A stretch of 7,917 nucleotides of DNA from Candidatus Iainarchaeum sp. (GTDB taxonomy: Archaea > Iainarchaeota > Iainarchaeia > Iainarchaeales > DTGL01). The stretch spans positions 1 to 7,917 of the forward strand of contig JAGHBI010000044.1 in assembly GCA_021161055.1 (NCBI GenBank), in the 5' to 3' direction. Positions 1-5,789 of the stretch are shown one piece after another. A program made the translations under genes and the position numbers. Under the pieces are notes generated by a model that saw only the letters and a program-made list of their open reading frames with translations, did no database searches and was not told the origin of the DNA. Each line of letters begins with the position of its first letter. Positions within the stretch are counted from its first letter, which is position 1.

Positions 1-1536
1 ATCTTCTTTGAATGCAAAGGTCAGAACGCACCATGCGTTCTTCCCCATCTCGAAATTTGCTTCTAAAACCTTTTCTCTTAATTCATCTGACAGCGTTACA
101 ATTTCTCCATTTAGGAGGATACGATTACATCTTTCAAGAACAACTTCTGGAGCGCCTTTCACATAGGCAATCCTTCTGCCGTCTTTTATGCAGACAGCTG
201 TCATCATCTTTCGTTCGCTGGAGAATGCAACCTCGTGCACTCTTGGCTGCTTGGCTCTGACAATCTCCACATCCAGCCCAGCCTTTTTCGCTGTTACAAG
301 AAGCGCTATCTCCGTTGGGTCTCCTGTATATTTTATTCTGTTGCCTTCTGAATATTGTTTGGCATCATTGCATAGAATTCCGCACTCAAGCAAGGTCCTG
401 AGTTCCTCGCCTAGAGTTTTCCTATCACCTATATAGAATTCGCCTTTCGTTGAGAGTCCTTCTCCTGTTACTAAGTATTCCTGCATGTTGAAGAACATTC
501 TGCGCACAGTCATAACGTTTTCTGTAAGTGTTCCTGTTTTATCCGTACATATAACATTTACAGAACCCAGGCTTTCCGCAACAGGCAGGCTCCTTGCAAG
601 AGCTTTTTTCTTTGCCATCCTCTTTATGCCAATTGTAAGCGCAATGGTTACCACTGCAGGCAGACCTTCTGGCACAGCGGCAACTGCAAGCGAAACCGCT
701 CGCAAAAATATCTCGATTGGGGAATCATTTATTACTATGTGCTGGGTTATTGCAACAAATGCTATTATAAAAACTATCGCTATGCCGATGGTTTTGCCAA
801 GCCTGTTGAGCTCGATCTGGAAAGGCGTTGGTTTTTCCTCGGTTTCTGCCAAAAGCTTTGCTATCTTTCCTACCTCTGTGTTTGTTCCTGTGCCAACAAC
901 AACTGCTTTGGCTCTGCCTCTCGTTACAAGGGTGTTCATAAAAAGCATATTTTTTCTCTCTGCAAGCGGTACATCTTTTTCAAGTACGCCCTCCTTTTTC
1001 GAAACAGGCATGCTTTCTCCGGTGAGCATGGATTCATCCACCTGCAGGTTTGCTTGCTCTATAAGCCTTGCGTCAGCTGGCACTTTGTCGCCCTGCTCTA
1101 AAACGATGATATCGCCAGGAACAACAAGCTCTGCAGCAATTCCCTTTTCCATGCCATCTCTCAGCACCTTTGCTGCTGGAGCCGCAAGTTTTTTCAGTGC
1201 AAGAATGCTTTGCTCTGCTCTGTACTCCTGAAAGAAACCGATTATTGCGTTTGCAAACAGTATTATTGTAATTAAAACAGCATCGATGGCATGTTCGCTA
1301 CCGCCTGGCATGAGGCTCATAGCGAACGATATTAATGCTGCAGCAATAAGAATAAGCACAAGAAAGTCGGAAAACTGTTTCAAGAATATTTTCAGAGGAT
1401 TTATCCTTCGCTCGCTCTCTATGACATTTTTTCCATACTTCTGAAGCCTTCGCTGTGCCTCTGTGCTGCTAAGACCCAATGGTGAAGATTGCAGAGCTTC
1501 AAATATCTCGCTAAGCGGCATCGCATGCCATCGCAT
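1..1536 (-). CDS. P-type Ca2+-type (type 2A) cation-transporting ATPase, C-terminus cut by window edge
   Basis: An ATP-driven membrane pump for a divalent cation, most likely Ca2+. In the 512 visible residues: an N-terminal cation-ATPase domain (about 5-55), TM1 (58-76), TM2 (82-102) ending in FFQEYRAE, the actuator-domain TGES (172-175), TM3-TM4 with the ion-site motif PEGLP (289-293), the phosphorylation motif DKTGT with Asp332, GDPTE (405-409), nucleotide-pocket Phe438 and KGAPE with Lys460. The spacing Glu290 to Asp332 is 42, as between Glu309 and Asp351 of SERCA, which argues for type 2A rather than a heavy-metal P1B pump. The hinge, the rest of the P domain and TM5-10, including the other ion-site residues, lie outside the window, so the exact ion cannot be read. 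The ATG at 1536 is preferred over the in-frame ATG at 1521 because an AGGTG site lies 5 bases before it. It is downstream of the small lipoprotein gene and coupled to it. Confidence 0.95.
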   Translation of the reverse strand, partial: MRWHAMPLSEIFEALQSSPLGLSSTEAQRRLQKYGKNVIESERRINPLKIFLKQFSDFLVLILIAAALISFAMSLMPGGSEHAIDAVLITIILFANAIIGFFQEYRAEQSILALKKLAAPAAKVLRDGMEKGIAAELVVPGDIIVLEQGDKVPADARLIEQANLQVDESMLTGESMPVSKKEGVLEKDVPLAERKNMLFMNTLVTRGRAKAVVVGTGTNTEVGKIAKLLAETEEKPTPFQIELNRLGKTIGIAIVFIIAFVAITQHIVINDSPIEIFLRAVSLAVAAVPEGLPAVVTIALTIGIKRMAKKKALARSLPVAESLGSVNVICTDKTGTLTENVMTVRRMFFNMQEYLVTGEGLSTKGEFYIGDRKTLGEELRTLLECGILCNDAKQYSEGNRIKYTGDPTEIALLVTAKKAGLDVEIVRAKQPRVHEVAFSSERKMMTAVCIKDGRRIAYVKGAPEVVLERCNRILLNGEIVTLSDELREKVLEANFEMGKNAWCVLTFAFKED

Positions 1537-1541
1537 CTGAG

Positions 1542-1546
1542 CACCT
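1542..1546 (-). promoter_or_regulatory. Ribosome binding site of the ATPase, overlapping the upstream stop
   Basis: AGGTG on the minus strand lies 5 bases before the ATG at 1536 and uses two bases of the TAG stop of the lipoprotein gene (1545-1547). It decides the ATPase start and implies translational coupling of the two genes. Confidence 0.7.
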
Positions 1547-1913
1547 ACTTTCCTTCGTAAGCTCTAATGAACTTGCACTCTGGTGTGAATTCAACAAAGC
1601 TGCTAGCGCTTACGCCCCATTCCGGGCACTGGTTTTCTTTCAGGTTGTCTATTTCTGGGATCCGTGGCTTATGGGCAATATCGCAAACCCAGCCTTCAAT
1701 GTCCCATTCTGGGTTTGCGGTGCTCAAACATGGGCCATTGCTGAGGTCAACGCCTTTACTTAACGCATCCTTGCATAAAGCTTCACACTTTTCTATTGCG
1801 AGCTCTTTAATGGACTTTGTCTGTTCTGCCTGCACGCTCTGTTCTGCTTCCTGTTGTATGCATCCACTCAGCATCAGGCTAATAATACACACCAGAGCAA
1901 AAAATTCACGCAT
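1545..1913 (-). CDS. Small cysteine-rich lipoprotein, function unknown
   Basis: A 122-residue exported protein. The N-terminus has a short charged start, a hydrophobic core and the lipobox LSGC with Cys18, so the mature protein is probably lipid-anchored on the outer face of the membrane. After an E/Q-rich linker come six cysteines (43, 47, 62, 77, 96, 113), enough for three disulfides, in conserved-looking settings: CEALC (43-47), DLSNGPCLS (56-64), WVCDIAHKPR (75-84), ENQC (93-96) and FVEFTPEC (106-113). From memory, short archaeal proteins share the DLSNGPCLS...WVCD pattern, but I know no function and could not search. The frame stays open upstream to 2006, but the ATG at 1913 gives a proper signal peptide and has AGGGTGAT before it; the longer form would overlap the TatD gene and bury the signal sequence. 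It sits 41 bases after the TatD gene and directly before the ATPase, which suggests a cell-surface role, perhaps linked to cations (inference only). Confidence 0.88.
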   Translation of the reverse strand: MREFFALVCIISLMLSGCIQQEAEQSVQAEQTKSIKELAIEKCEALCKDALSKGVDLSNGPCLSTANPEWDIEGWVCDIAHKPRIPEIDNLKENQCPEWGVSASSFVEFTPECKFIRAYEGK

Positions 1914-1922
1914 TCGCAAGCA

Positions 1923-1930
1923 ATCACCCT
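1923..1930 (-). promoter_or_regulatory. Ribosome binding site of the small lipoprotein
   Basis: AGGGTGAT on the minus strand, 9 bases before the ATG at 1913, is a close match to archaeal GGAGGTGATC. It supports the short, signal-peptide-bearing start. A CTATATAG box at 1934-1941 just upstream could be a TATA element, but it lies too close to leave this site on the message. Confidence 0.6.
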
Positions 1931-1954
1931 TTTCTATATAGCTCCAAACTAATA

Positions 1955-2713
1955 TTAAATCTTGACGCAGGCATCTCTTCCAAATAACCTCAAGAAGTTT
2001 TCCCACGTGATTCTTTCAATATCTTTAGCGGGGCACCCTTTTATATCTGCAAGCTTCGATGCTACTTTGCTTATCCAGCATGGCTCTGCCCGCATGCCAT
2101 TATAGCTTACCGGTGCATCCGTTTCAAGCAAAATGTTTTTTAGAGGCACGCTTTGTGCAAACCTCTGCACATATTCATTGAAAAGAACGCTCGGCCCTAT
2201 CGAAACAAAATACCCCAATTCAAGAACCTTTGCAAGCAATTTCTCGCTTGCAACAAACCAGTGCATAAGAACCTTTTTTGCACCGTTTCTTTCCAAAAGT
2301 TCTATGCATTCCTTGCGAGCCGCTCGAGAGTGAACTATTACAGGCTTATCAAACCGCTCAGCCAGCTCAATGTGCTTTGCGAAAGCCTCAAGCTGAATCT
2401 TTCTCTGCTGCTTACTAGCGCATTTAAAATCGAGTCCTGTTTCACCTATCGCTACGCATTCCTTACTGTGTTTTTCTATAAATGAAAGTGCTTCCTCGAT
2501 TGTCCTTTCGTCCATTTTTGAGAGCTCGTTTGGGTGCAGCCCTAAAGCGCAGCTAACAGATTCAAAAGCATGTGCTATGCGCAGATTATCCTGCATGCTT
2601 TTCAAATCAACAGAATTACTTACCATAAGCATTACACCGGCTTGCCTGGCTTTACTCACCTGCATTTCCACATCAGCAAACTCGTTTAGGTGGCAGTGTG
2701 AATCCACAAGCAT
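1955..2713 (-). CDS. tatD: TatD-family metal-dependent hydrolase (putative DNase)
   Basis: A 252-residue TIM-barrel enzyme of the amidohydrolase superfamily. All expected metal ligands are visible: HCH (His6, His8) at the start, Glu91 in GETGLDF, His128 in VIVHSR, His151 in LMHWF and Asp199 in LETDAP. ALGLHP (56-61) is also typical. Family members are Mg2+/Mn2+-dependent cytoplasmic nucleases (3'-5' exonuclease or AP-endonuclease activity reported for TatD proteins), but many archaeal members are untested, so the substrate is uncertain. Length is normal (about 250-265). No Shine-Dalgarno site precedes the ATG at 2713; a T-rich box 24-28 bases upstream would suit a leaderless message. It heads the minus-strand series with the lipoprotein and ATPase, and is divergent from the methyltransferase, 51 bases away. 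Confidence 0.93.
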   Translation of the reverse strand: MLVDSHCHLNEFADVEMQVSKARQAGVMLMVSNSVDLKSMQDNLRIAHAFESVSCALGLHPNELSKMDERTIEEALSFIEKHSKECVAIGETGLDFKCASKQQRKIQLEAFAKHIELAERFDKPVIVHSRAARKECIELLERNGAKKVLMHWFVASEKLLAKVLELGYFVSIGPSVLFNEYVQRFAQSVPLKNILLETDAPVSYNGMRAEPCWISKVASKLADIKGCPAKDIERITWENFLRLFGRDACVKI

Positions 2714-2732
2714 GATGGATTTAGCTTGATAG

Positions 2733-2742
2733 TTTTTTTAAC
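2733..2742. promoter_or_regulatory. Putative TATA-like element between divergent tatD and methyltransferase genes
   Basis: TTTTTTTAAC is centred about 27 bases before the methyltransferase ATG (2765) and about 25 before the tatD ATG (2713). Both distances fit leaderless transcription from one AT-rich box, and neither gene has a Shine-Dalgarno site. A second candidate, TTTAAATT at 2757-2764, could serve tatD with a 20-base leader. Prediction only. Confidence 0.35.
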
Positions 2743-2764
2743 TCTAATTCTGTAGATTTAAATT

Positions 2765-3355
2765 ATGAAGCGCGTGTTTTTCAAAGGGTTTGAGCTGGTT
2801 GTGTACGATTCAGTGTATGAGCCACGCGAGGATTCCTTCCTGCTTGCAGAAAATGTTAAGGTCAAGCCGGGCATTAAGGCACTAGATATGGGCTGTGGCT
2901 GTGGAATTCAGGCGATAAACCTTGCATTGCAGCGCGCAGATGTGCTTGCTGCCGATATCAATGAAAGAGCGGTTGCAAATACCATTGAAAACGCAAGGCG
3001 CTGCGGTTTAAGCGACAAGATAAGCACAGTTCAAAGCGACCTTTTTAACGCTGTTGAGAATAGAAAGTTTGATTGTATAGTCTTCAATCCTCCCTATCTG
3101 CCCGCAAGCCGTTTAAAGGATGCTTCAGTGGAAGGTGGTAAATATGGCTATGAACTTTTGCACAAATTCCTGGACAAGATACCTCTGCACCTGAAAGAGA
3201 ATGGTTTTTGTTATTTTGTTCAGAGCTCTCTGGACGGCGAGCTCCGCACAAAGAGGAAATTGAAAAAGCTTGGTTTGGGATTCGAAATAGTTGCAAGGCA
3301 GAAATTGTTTTTTGAGGAGCTCATGGTTTTTAAAGCTTTTTTCTCTAAATTGTAG
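2765..3355 (+). CDS. HemK-related class I methyltransferase (HEMK2/Mtq2-like)
   Basis: A 196-residue S-adenosylmethionine-dependent methyltransferase. VYEPREDSFLL (18-28) is the N-terminal signature of the archaeal/eukaryotic HemK-related group. Motif I is DMGCGCG (41-47), a cysteine-bearing form of the usual D-x-GtGsG; Asp64 fits the residue that binds the ribose; NPPY (108-111) is the catalytic motif of enzymes that methylate glutamine or adenine amide/amino nitrogens. There is no PrmC-type N-terminal helical domain, so it resembles eukaryotic HEMK2/Mtq2, which methylates the GGQ glutamine of the release factor with a Trm112 partner. Methylation of aRF1 is therefore the likeliest job, but not proven; no Trm112-like gene lies in the window. 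Length matches the family (about 190-215). It heads a tight plus-strand series with a small membrane protein and rdgB. Confidence 0.88.
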   Translation: MKRVFFKGFELVVYDSVYEPREDSFLLAENVKVKPGIKALDMGCGCGIQAINLALQRADVLAADINERAVANTIENARRCGLSDKISTVQSDLFNAVENRKFDCIVFNPPYLPASRLKDASVEGGKYGYELLHKFLDKIPLHLKENGFCYFVQSSLDGELRTKRKLKKLGLGFEIVARQKLFFEELMVFKAFFSKL

Positions 3356-3359
3356 CGTT

Positions 3360-3608
3360 ATGGGCTTTATAAGTAAGTCCAACGGGCTTTTCCTTTATGT
3401 TGTCGGTCTAACAATAATGTTTATTACCTACGCATTTCTTGAATCTGCCGCTAGGGATAATGTGTATGCCGGCCCCAAGCTTGTGGCATCGCTTGTGGTT
3501 CTTATAAAACTGTTTTATGCCATGGCAACACTCTTTATAATCCTTGGAATATTTATATTTGCGATATCTTCATTCAATCCCAGAAAGGAACGCTTTATTG
3601 TTGGGTGA
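3360..3608 (+). CDS. Small membrane protein, function unknown
   Basis: An 82-residue hydrophobic protein that I do not recognise. One membrane segment lies at about 9-28 and a long hydrophobic stretch at about 41-72 holds at least one more; between them is a polar loop (29-40, with R32, D33, N34). The tail RKER (75-78) is basic, which by the positive-inside rule would place the C-terminus in the cytoplasm. The same frame opens at 3291, inside the methyltransferase, but the ATG at 3360, 4 bases after the TAG of that gene, is the natural start. No clear Shine-Dalgarno site is seen, so translation may depend on reinitiation. Its stop TGA (3606-3608) lies inside the ribosome site of rdgB. Position argues for co-transcription, not for function. 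Confidence 0.72.
   Translation: MGFISKSNGLFLYVVGLTIMFITYAFLESAARDNVYAGPKLVASLVVLIKLFYAMATLFIILGIFIFAISSFNPRKERFIVG
3603..3608 (+). promoter_or_regulatory. Ribosome binding site that decides the rdgB TTG start
   Basis: GGGTGA lies 4 bases before the TTG at 3613 and contains the stop codon of the membrane protein gene. It favours the TTG over the in-frame ATG at 3544, which would overlap the previous gene by 65 bases and add 23 residues unlike the family N-terminus. Confidence 0.6.
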
Positions 3609-3612
3609 AATT

Positions 3613-4179
3613 TTGCTTCATTTTGTCTCCACAAACAGACACAAGTTTACCGAAATAAAGCGCATTCTCGCAAAACATGGCATTAAGCTGCGCTGGCACC
3701 GATTTGAGCTTCATGAGCCGAGCGCATCAAGTTTGGAACAGATAGCACTCGAAAAAGCAAAACAGGCATACGCGAAGCTCCAAAAGCCTTTAATAGTAGA
3801 AGACACGGGCATATTTTTTGAAGGTTTTACAAATTTTCCCGGCGCTCAAGCGAAGCGCGTTTATGAGCGCATAGGTTTTGAGGGCTTGCTCAGCCTCATA
3901 TCGAAAAAATCTAGGCGTGCGTATTTTAAAACTGTTATCTGTTTTACAGATGGCAAGCAATACAAGCTTTTTTCTGGTAAGCTCGAAGGAAAACTCACCC
4001 AAAAGGTTTACTGCAAAGACAAGGATGTTCTTCCTTATGAAAAGATATTCATCCCAAAAGGTTTTGATAAGCCCCTGTGCATGATTGCTCGTGAAAAAAA
4101 GAATGAGTTTTCGCACAGAGCAAAAGCTGCCGAGAAATTCGCAAGCTGGCTAAAGAAAACCGCAAACAGAATTATTTGA
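3613..4179 (+). CDS. rdgB: RdgB/HAM1-family XTP/dITP pyrophosphatase
   Basis: A 188-residue house-cleaning enzyme that hydrolyses non-canonical purine triphosphates (XTP, ITP, dITP) to monophosphate and pyrophosphate, keeping them out of nucleic acids. It starts LHFVSTNRHKF (2-12), the family's phosphate-binding motif (T/S-x-N-x-x-K, here Asn8 and Lys11). VEDTGIFF (62-69) carries the metal-binding acidic pair Glu63-Asp64, PGAQAKRVY (76-84) matches the PGxxS/A motif, and SHRAKAA (167-173) the C-terminal SHR motif. Length from this TTG is typical (180-200). One deviation: the base-recognition loop, usually GYDPIF, reads LPYEKIF (140-146), so Gly and Asp of the motif are absent; specificity may differ or the protein is simply divergent. 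The end overlaps the convergent regulator gene by 8 bases. Confidence 0.9.
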   Translation: MLHFVSTNRHKFTEIKRILAKHGIKLRWHRFELHEPSASSLEQIALEKAKQAYAKLQKPLIVEDTGIFFEGFTNFPGAQAKRVYERIGFEGLLSLISKKSRRAYFKTVICFTDGKQYKLFSGKLEGKLTQKVYCKDKDVLPYEKIFIPKGFDKPLCMIAREKKNEFSHRAKAAEKFASWLKKTANRII

Positions 4180-4495
4180 TAAATTTCTTGTTCCGCTCGC
4201 GCCAGTCCCTGCATCTGCGTTTGCAGTGTTTTTCCAAATGCCTCTTGGCTGCTCGTATTACTGGCCTGACGCTTCTCTCTAAAGAATATACCCTGCATTT
4301 GCCTTCGCGCCTCACCTTCACAATATGGCACCTTTGCATGAGTTTCAGCTGGTGCGAAACATTGCTCTGCTCGAGCTTTGTTTCCTTGCATATCTCCTGT
4401 ACTGATCTTGCCTCTTTCCATAATGCTTTTATTATTTCCATTCTGGTTTTAGAAGCAAATATATCAAAAAACAGATAACATGGAAAATTTCTCAT
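4172..4495 (-). CDS. ArsR/SmtB-family winged-helix transcriptional repressor
   Basis: A 107-residue DNA-binding protein. FFDIFASKTRMEIIKAL (9-25) is the usual first helix pair; SVQEICKET...LEQSNVSHQLKLM (31-53) is the helix-turn-helix with the QSNVSHQL recognition helix; VKVRREGKCRVYSL (59-72) is the wing. Six cysteines are present (6, 36, 56, 67, 91, 95), and the C-terminal helix carries His86, His90, Cys91 and Cys95, a possible metal site. The classic ELCVCDL arsenic motif is absent; the equivalent position reads EICKET with one cysteine. Family members repress their own promoter and an adjacent transport gene until a metal or other signal binds. Here the MFS gene is divergent and an SmtB-like palindrome overlaps this start codon, so autorepression is the natural reading. 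The ligand is unknown. No Shine-Dalgarno site; a TATA-like box 28 bases upstream suggests a leaderless message. Confidence 0.88.
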   Translation of the reverse strand: MRNFPCYLFFDIFASKTRMEIIKALWKEARSVQEICKETKLEQSNVSHQLKLMQRCHIVKVRREGKCRVYSLERSVRPVIRAAKRHLEKHCKRRCRDWRERNKKFIK

Positions 4496-4513
4496 ATGAA
4501 AAATTATTCATAT
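4494..4513. promoter_or_regulatory. Candidate ArsR/SmtB-type operator (20-base near-palindrome)
   Basis: ATATGAAaAATTaTTCATAT pairs with itself except for one A/A position pair. It contains TGAA (4497-4500), six bases, then TTCA (4507-4510), the core of cyanobacterial SmtB and related ArsR-family operators. It covers the first base of the regulator's ATG (minus strand, 4495-4493), its predicted transcription start, and sits just beyond the shared TATA box. Bound repressor would block transcription of its own gene and probably that of the MFS gene. Confidence 0.65.
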
Positions 4514-4517
4514 AACC

Positions 4518-4528
4518 TATTTTAAACC
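4518..4528. promoter_or_regulatory. Shared bidirectional TATA-like box, regulator/MFS promoter
   Basis: The self-complementary TTTAAA at 4521-4526 is centred about 28 bases from the regulator ATG (minus) and about 30 bases from the MFS ATG (plus). Archaeal TATA boxes lie about 26-27 bases before the transcription start, so both messages would start at or within about 3 bases of the start codon. Neither gene has a Shine-Dalgarno site. An alternative plus-strand box is CATATAA at 4509-4515, inside the operator. Confidence 0.5.
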
Positions 4529-4552
4529 TTTTGCTTCTTTAGTGTAAATGCT

Positions 4553-5734
4553 ATGACACAACCCAAAACTCCGGGCAAACGCAATATCTATCTGCTTGGC
4601 TTGGTCAGCTTTATTAATGACACTGGTAGCAAAATGATACTGCCAATTCTTCCGCTTTTTATAAAATCGCTCGGTGGTTCTGGCCTAGCTGTTGGTCTGG
4701 TTGGTGGCCTGGGCGAAACGATCGCTGCACTGCTCAAGGTATTCGCAGGGCATCTCTCTGATAAGATTGGAAAGAGAAAGCCCTTCGTTTTCTTTGGCTA
4801 TGGCATAGCCGCCATCGCCAAACTTCTGCTTGCTATTGTTACTGTTTGGCCGCATGTGCTTGTGTTGCGCTCAGCAGAACGCTTGGGCAAGGGCATAAGG
4901 CAGCCCGCAAGGGATGCTTTGTTAGCTGCTTCGACCACTAAGAAGGCAAGGGGCAGAGGTTTTGGAGTCCACAGAGCATTTGATTCTGGTGGTGCAATCC
5001 TTGGTTCCTTGCTTGCCTTAATATTGTTTTGGTCCTTCGGTTTCGGATTCAGAGAGATTTTTATTTTCGCCGGACTGATTTCCATATTCTCGTTGCTTCC
5101 TGCCGTTTTTATAAAAGAGCCTTCGGGAAATTTAAAGAGAAGAAATGCCGCTGTTTTAAGCATTAGTCTAAAATCTCTGCCAAGGAATTTAAGAGCATTC
5201 ATTCTAATCGCAAGCATCTTCGCGTTGGCAAATTTCAGCTATATGTTTTTCATTCTGCGAAGTGAGCAGTTCTTTTCGAAAGAGCTTGCTGTTGTTATGC
5301 CTATTCTAATGTATATAATTTACAATACAATAGCAACATGCTTTGCTGTGCCTGCTGGCATATTATCTGACAAAGTAGGCAGAAAGAGTGTGCTTCTTTT
5401 TGGTTATGCATTGTTTGCGCTTGTATCGCTTTCTTTTATTTATGTAAATTCTCTAACAACAATGGTGCTCCTTTTCTTCCTTTACGGTCTGTTCTTTGCA
5501 TTTGTTGATGCGAATGAAAGAGCATTTGTATCGGATATGGCGCCAAAAGAAATTCGCGCCACTGCACTTGGCGCATTTCAGGCAGCAACAGGTTTGGCGT
5601 TACTTCCAGCAAGCGTAATTGCAGGCCTGCTTTGGGATTCCTATGGCTTTGCAGCAACCTTCTTTTACGGATTTCTTTTGGCACTAATTGCCGTTCTGGT
5701 GTTTATTATATTCGATAGGCTAAATTGGCTTTGA
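4553..5734 (+). CDS. MFS efflux-type transporter
   Basis: A 393-residue transporter of the major facilitator superfamily with about twelve membrane segments. Motif A, GHLSDKIGKR, stands at 66-75 between TM2 and TM3, and its second-half counterpart GILSDKVGRK at 269-278 between TM8 and TM9. ERLGKGIRQPARDALLA (109-125) and GFGVHRAFDSGGAILG (136-151) mark a widespread bacterial/archaeal group of proton-driven MFS proteins, probably exporters; substrate not known. FINDTGSKMILPILPLF (20-36) is the typical TM1 of that group. Length is normal. The divergent ArsR-type gene and its operator argue for inducible efflux of a toxic ion or small molecule, by analogy with ArsR-controlled resistance pairs (inference). 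The SdpI-like gene follows 55 bases later on the same strand, with its own TATA-like box. Confidence 0.9.
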   Translation: MTQPKTPGKRNIYLLGLVSFINDTGSKMILPILPLFIKSLGGSGLAVGLVGGLGETIAALLKVFAGHLSDKIGKRKPFVFFGYGIAAIAKLLLAIVTVWPHVLVLRSAERLGKGIRQPARDALLAASTTKKARGRGFGVHRAFDSGGAILGSLLALILFWSFGFGFREIFIFAGLISIFSLLPAVFIKEPSGNLKRRNAAVLSISLKSLPRNLRAFILIASIFALANFSYMFFILRSEQFFSKELAVVMPILMYIIYNTIATCFAVPAGILSDKVGRKSVLLFGYALFALVSLSFIYVNSLTTMVLLFFLYGLFFAFVDANERAFVSDMAPKEIRATALGAFQAATGLALLPASVIAGLLWDSYGFAATFFYGFLLALIAVLVFIIFDRLNWL

Positions 5735-5750
5735 AAGGCCAAGCTTTTGG

Positions 5751-5760
5751 GTTTATTAAG
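5751..5760 (+). promoter_or_regulatory. Putative TATA box for the SdpI-like gene
   Basis: GTTTATTAAG, about 34 bases before the ATG at 5790, would start transcription at about 5782 and leave a leader of roughly 8 bases. The same GTTTATTAA string recurs at 7256-7264 before the right-hand lipoprotein gene, which supports its reading as a promoter element. It lies between two AAGCTTTT copies (5741-5748, 5758-5765). Confidence 0.4.
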
Positions 5761-5789
5761 CTTTTCTCCTAAATATTCCTAGTGATTGG

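Noticed and set aside
485..1231. Plus-strand 248-codon open frame
   Set aside because: It is the antisense shadow of the P-type ATPase, whose motifs on the minus strand are unambiguous.
1914..2006. Longer N-terminal form of the small lipoprotein starting at 2006
   Set aside because: It would overlap the TatD gene by 52 bases and put 31 residues before the signal peptide; the ATG at 1913 has a good ribosome site.
4168..4185. Terminator between rdgB and the regulator gene
   Set aside because: The genes overlap and there is no T run beyond ordinary coding composition.
5741..5765. Two AAGCTTTT copies 17 bases apart as a hairpin terminator or repeat element
   Set aside because: AAGCTT could pair as a 6-base stem, but it is weak, archaeal termination relies on T runs rather than hairpins, and the box between the copies is better read as a promoter for the next gene.
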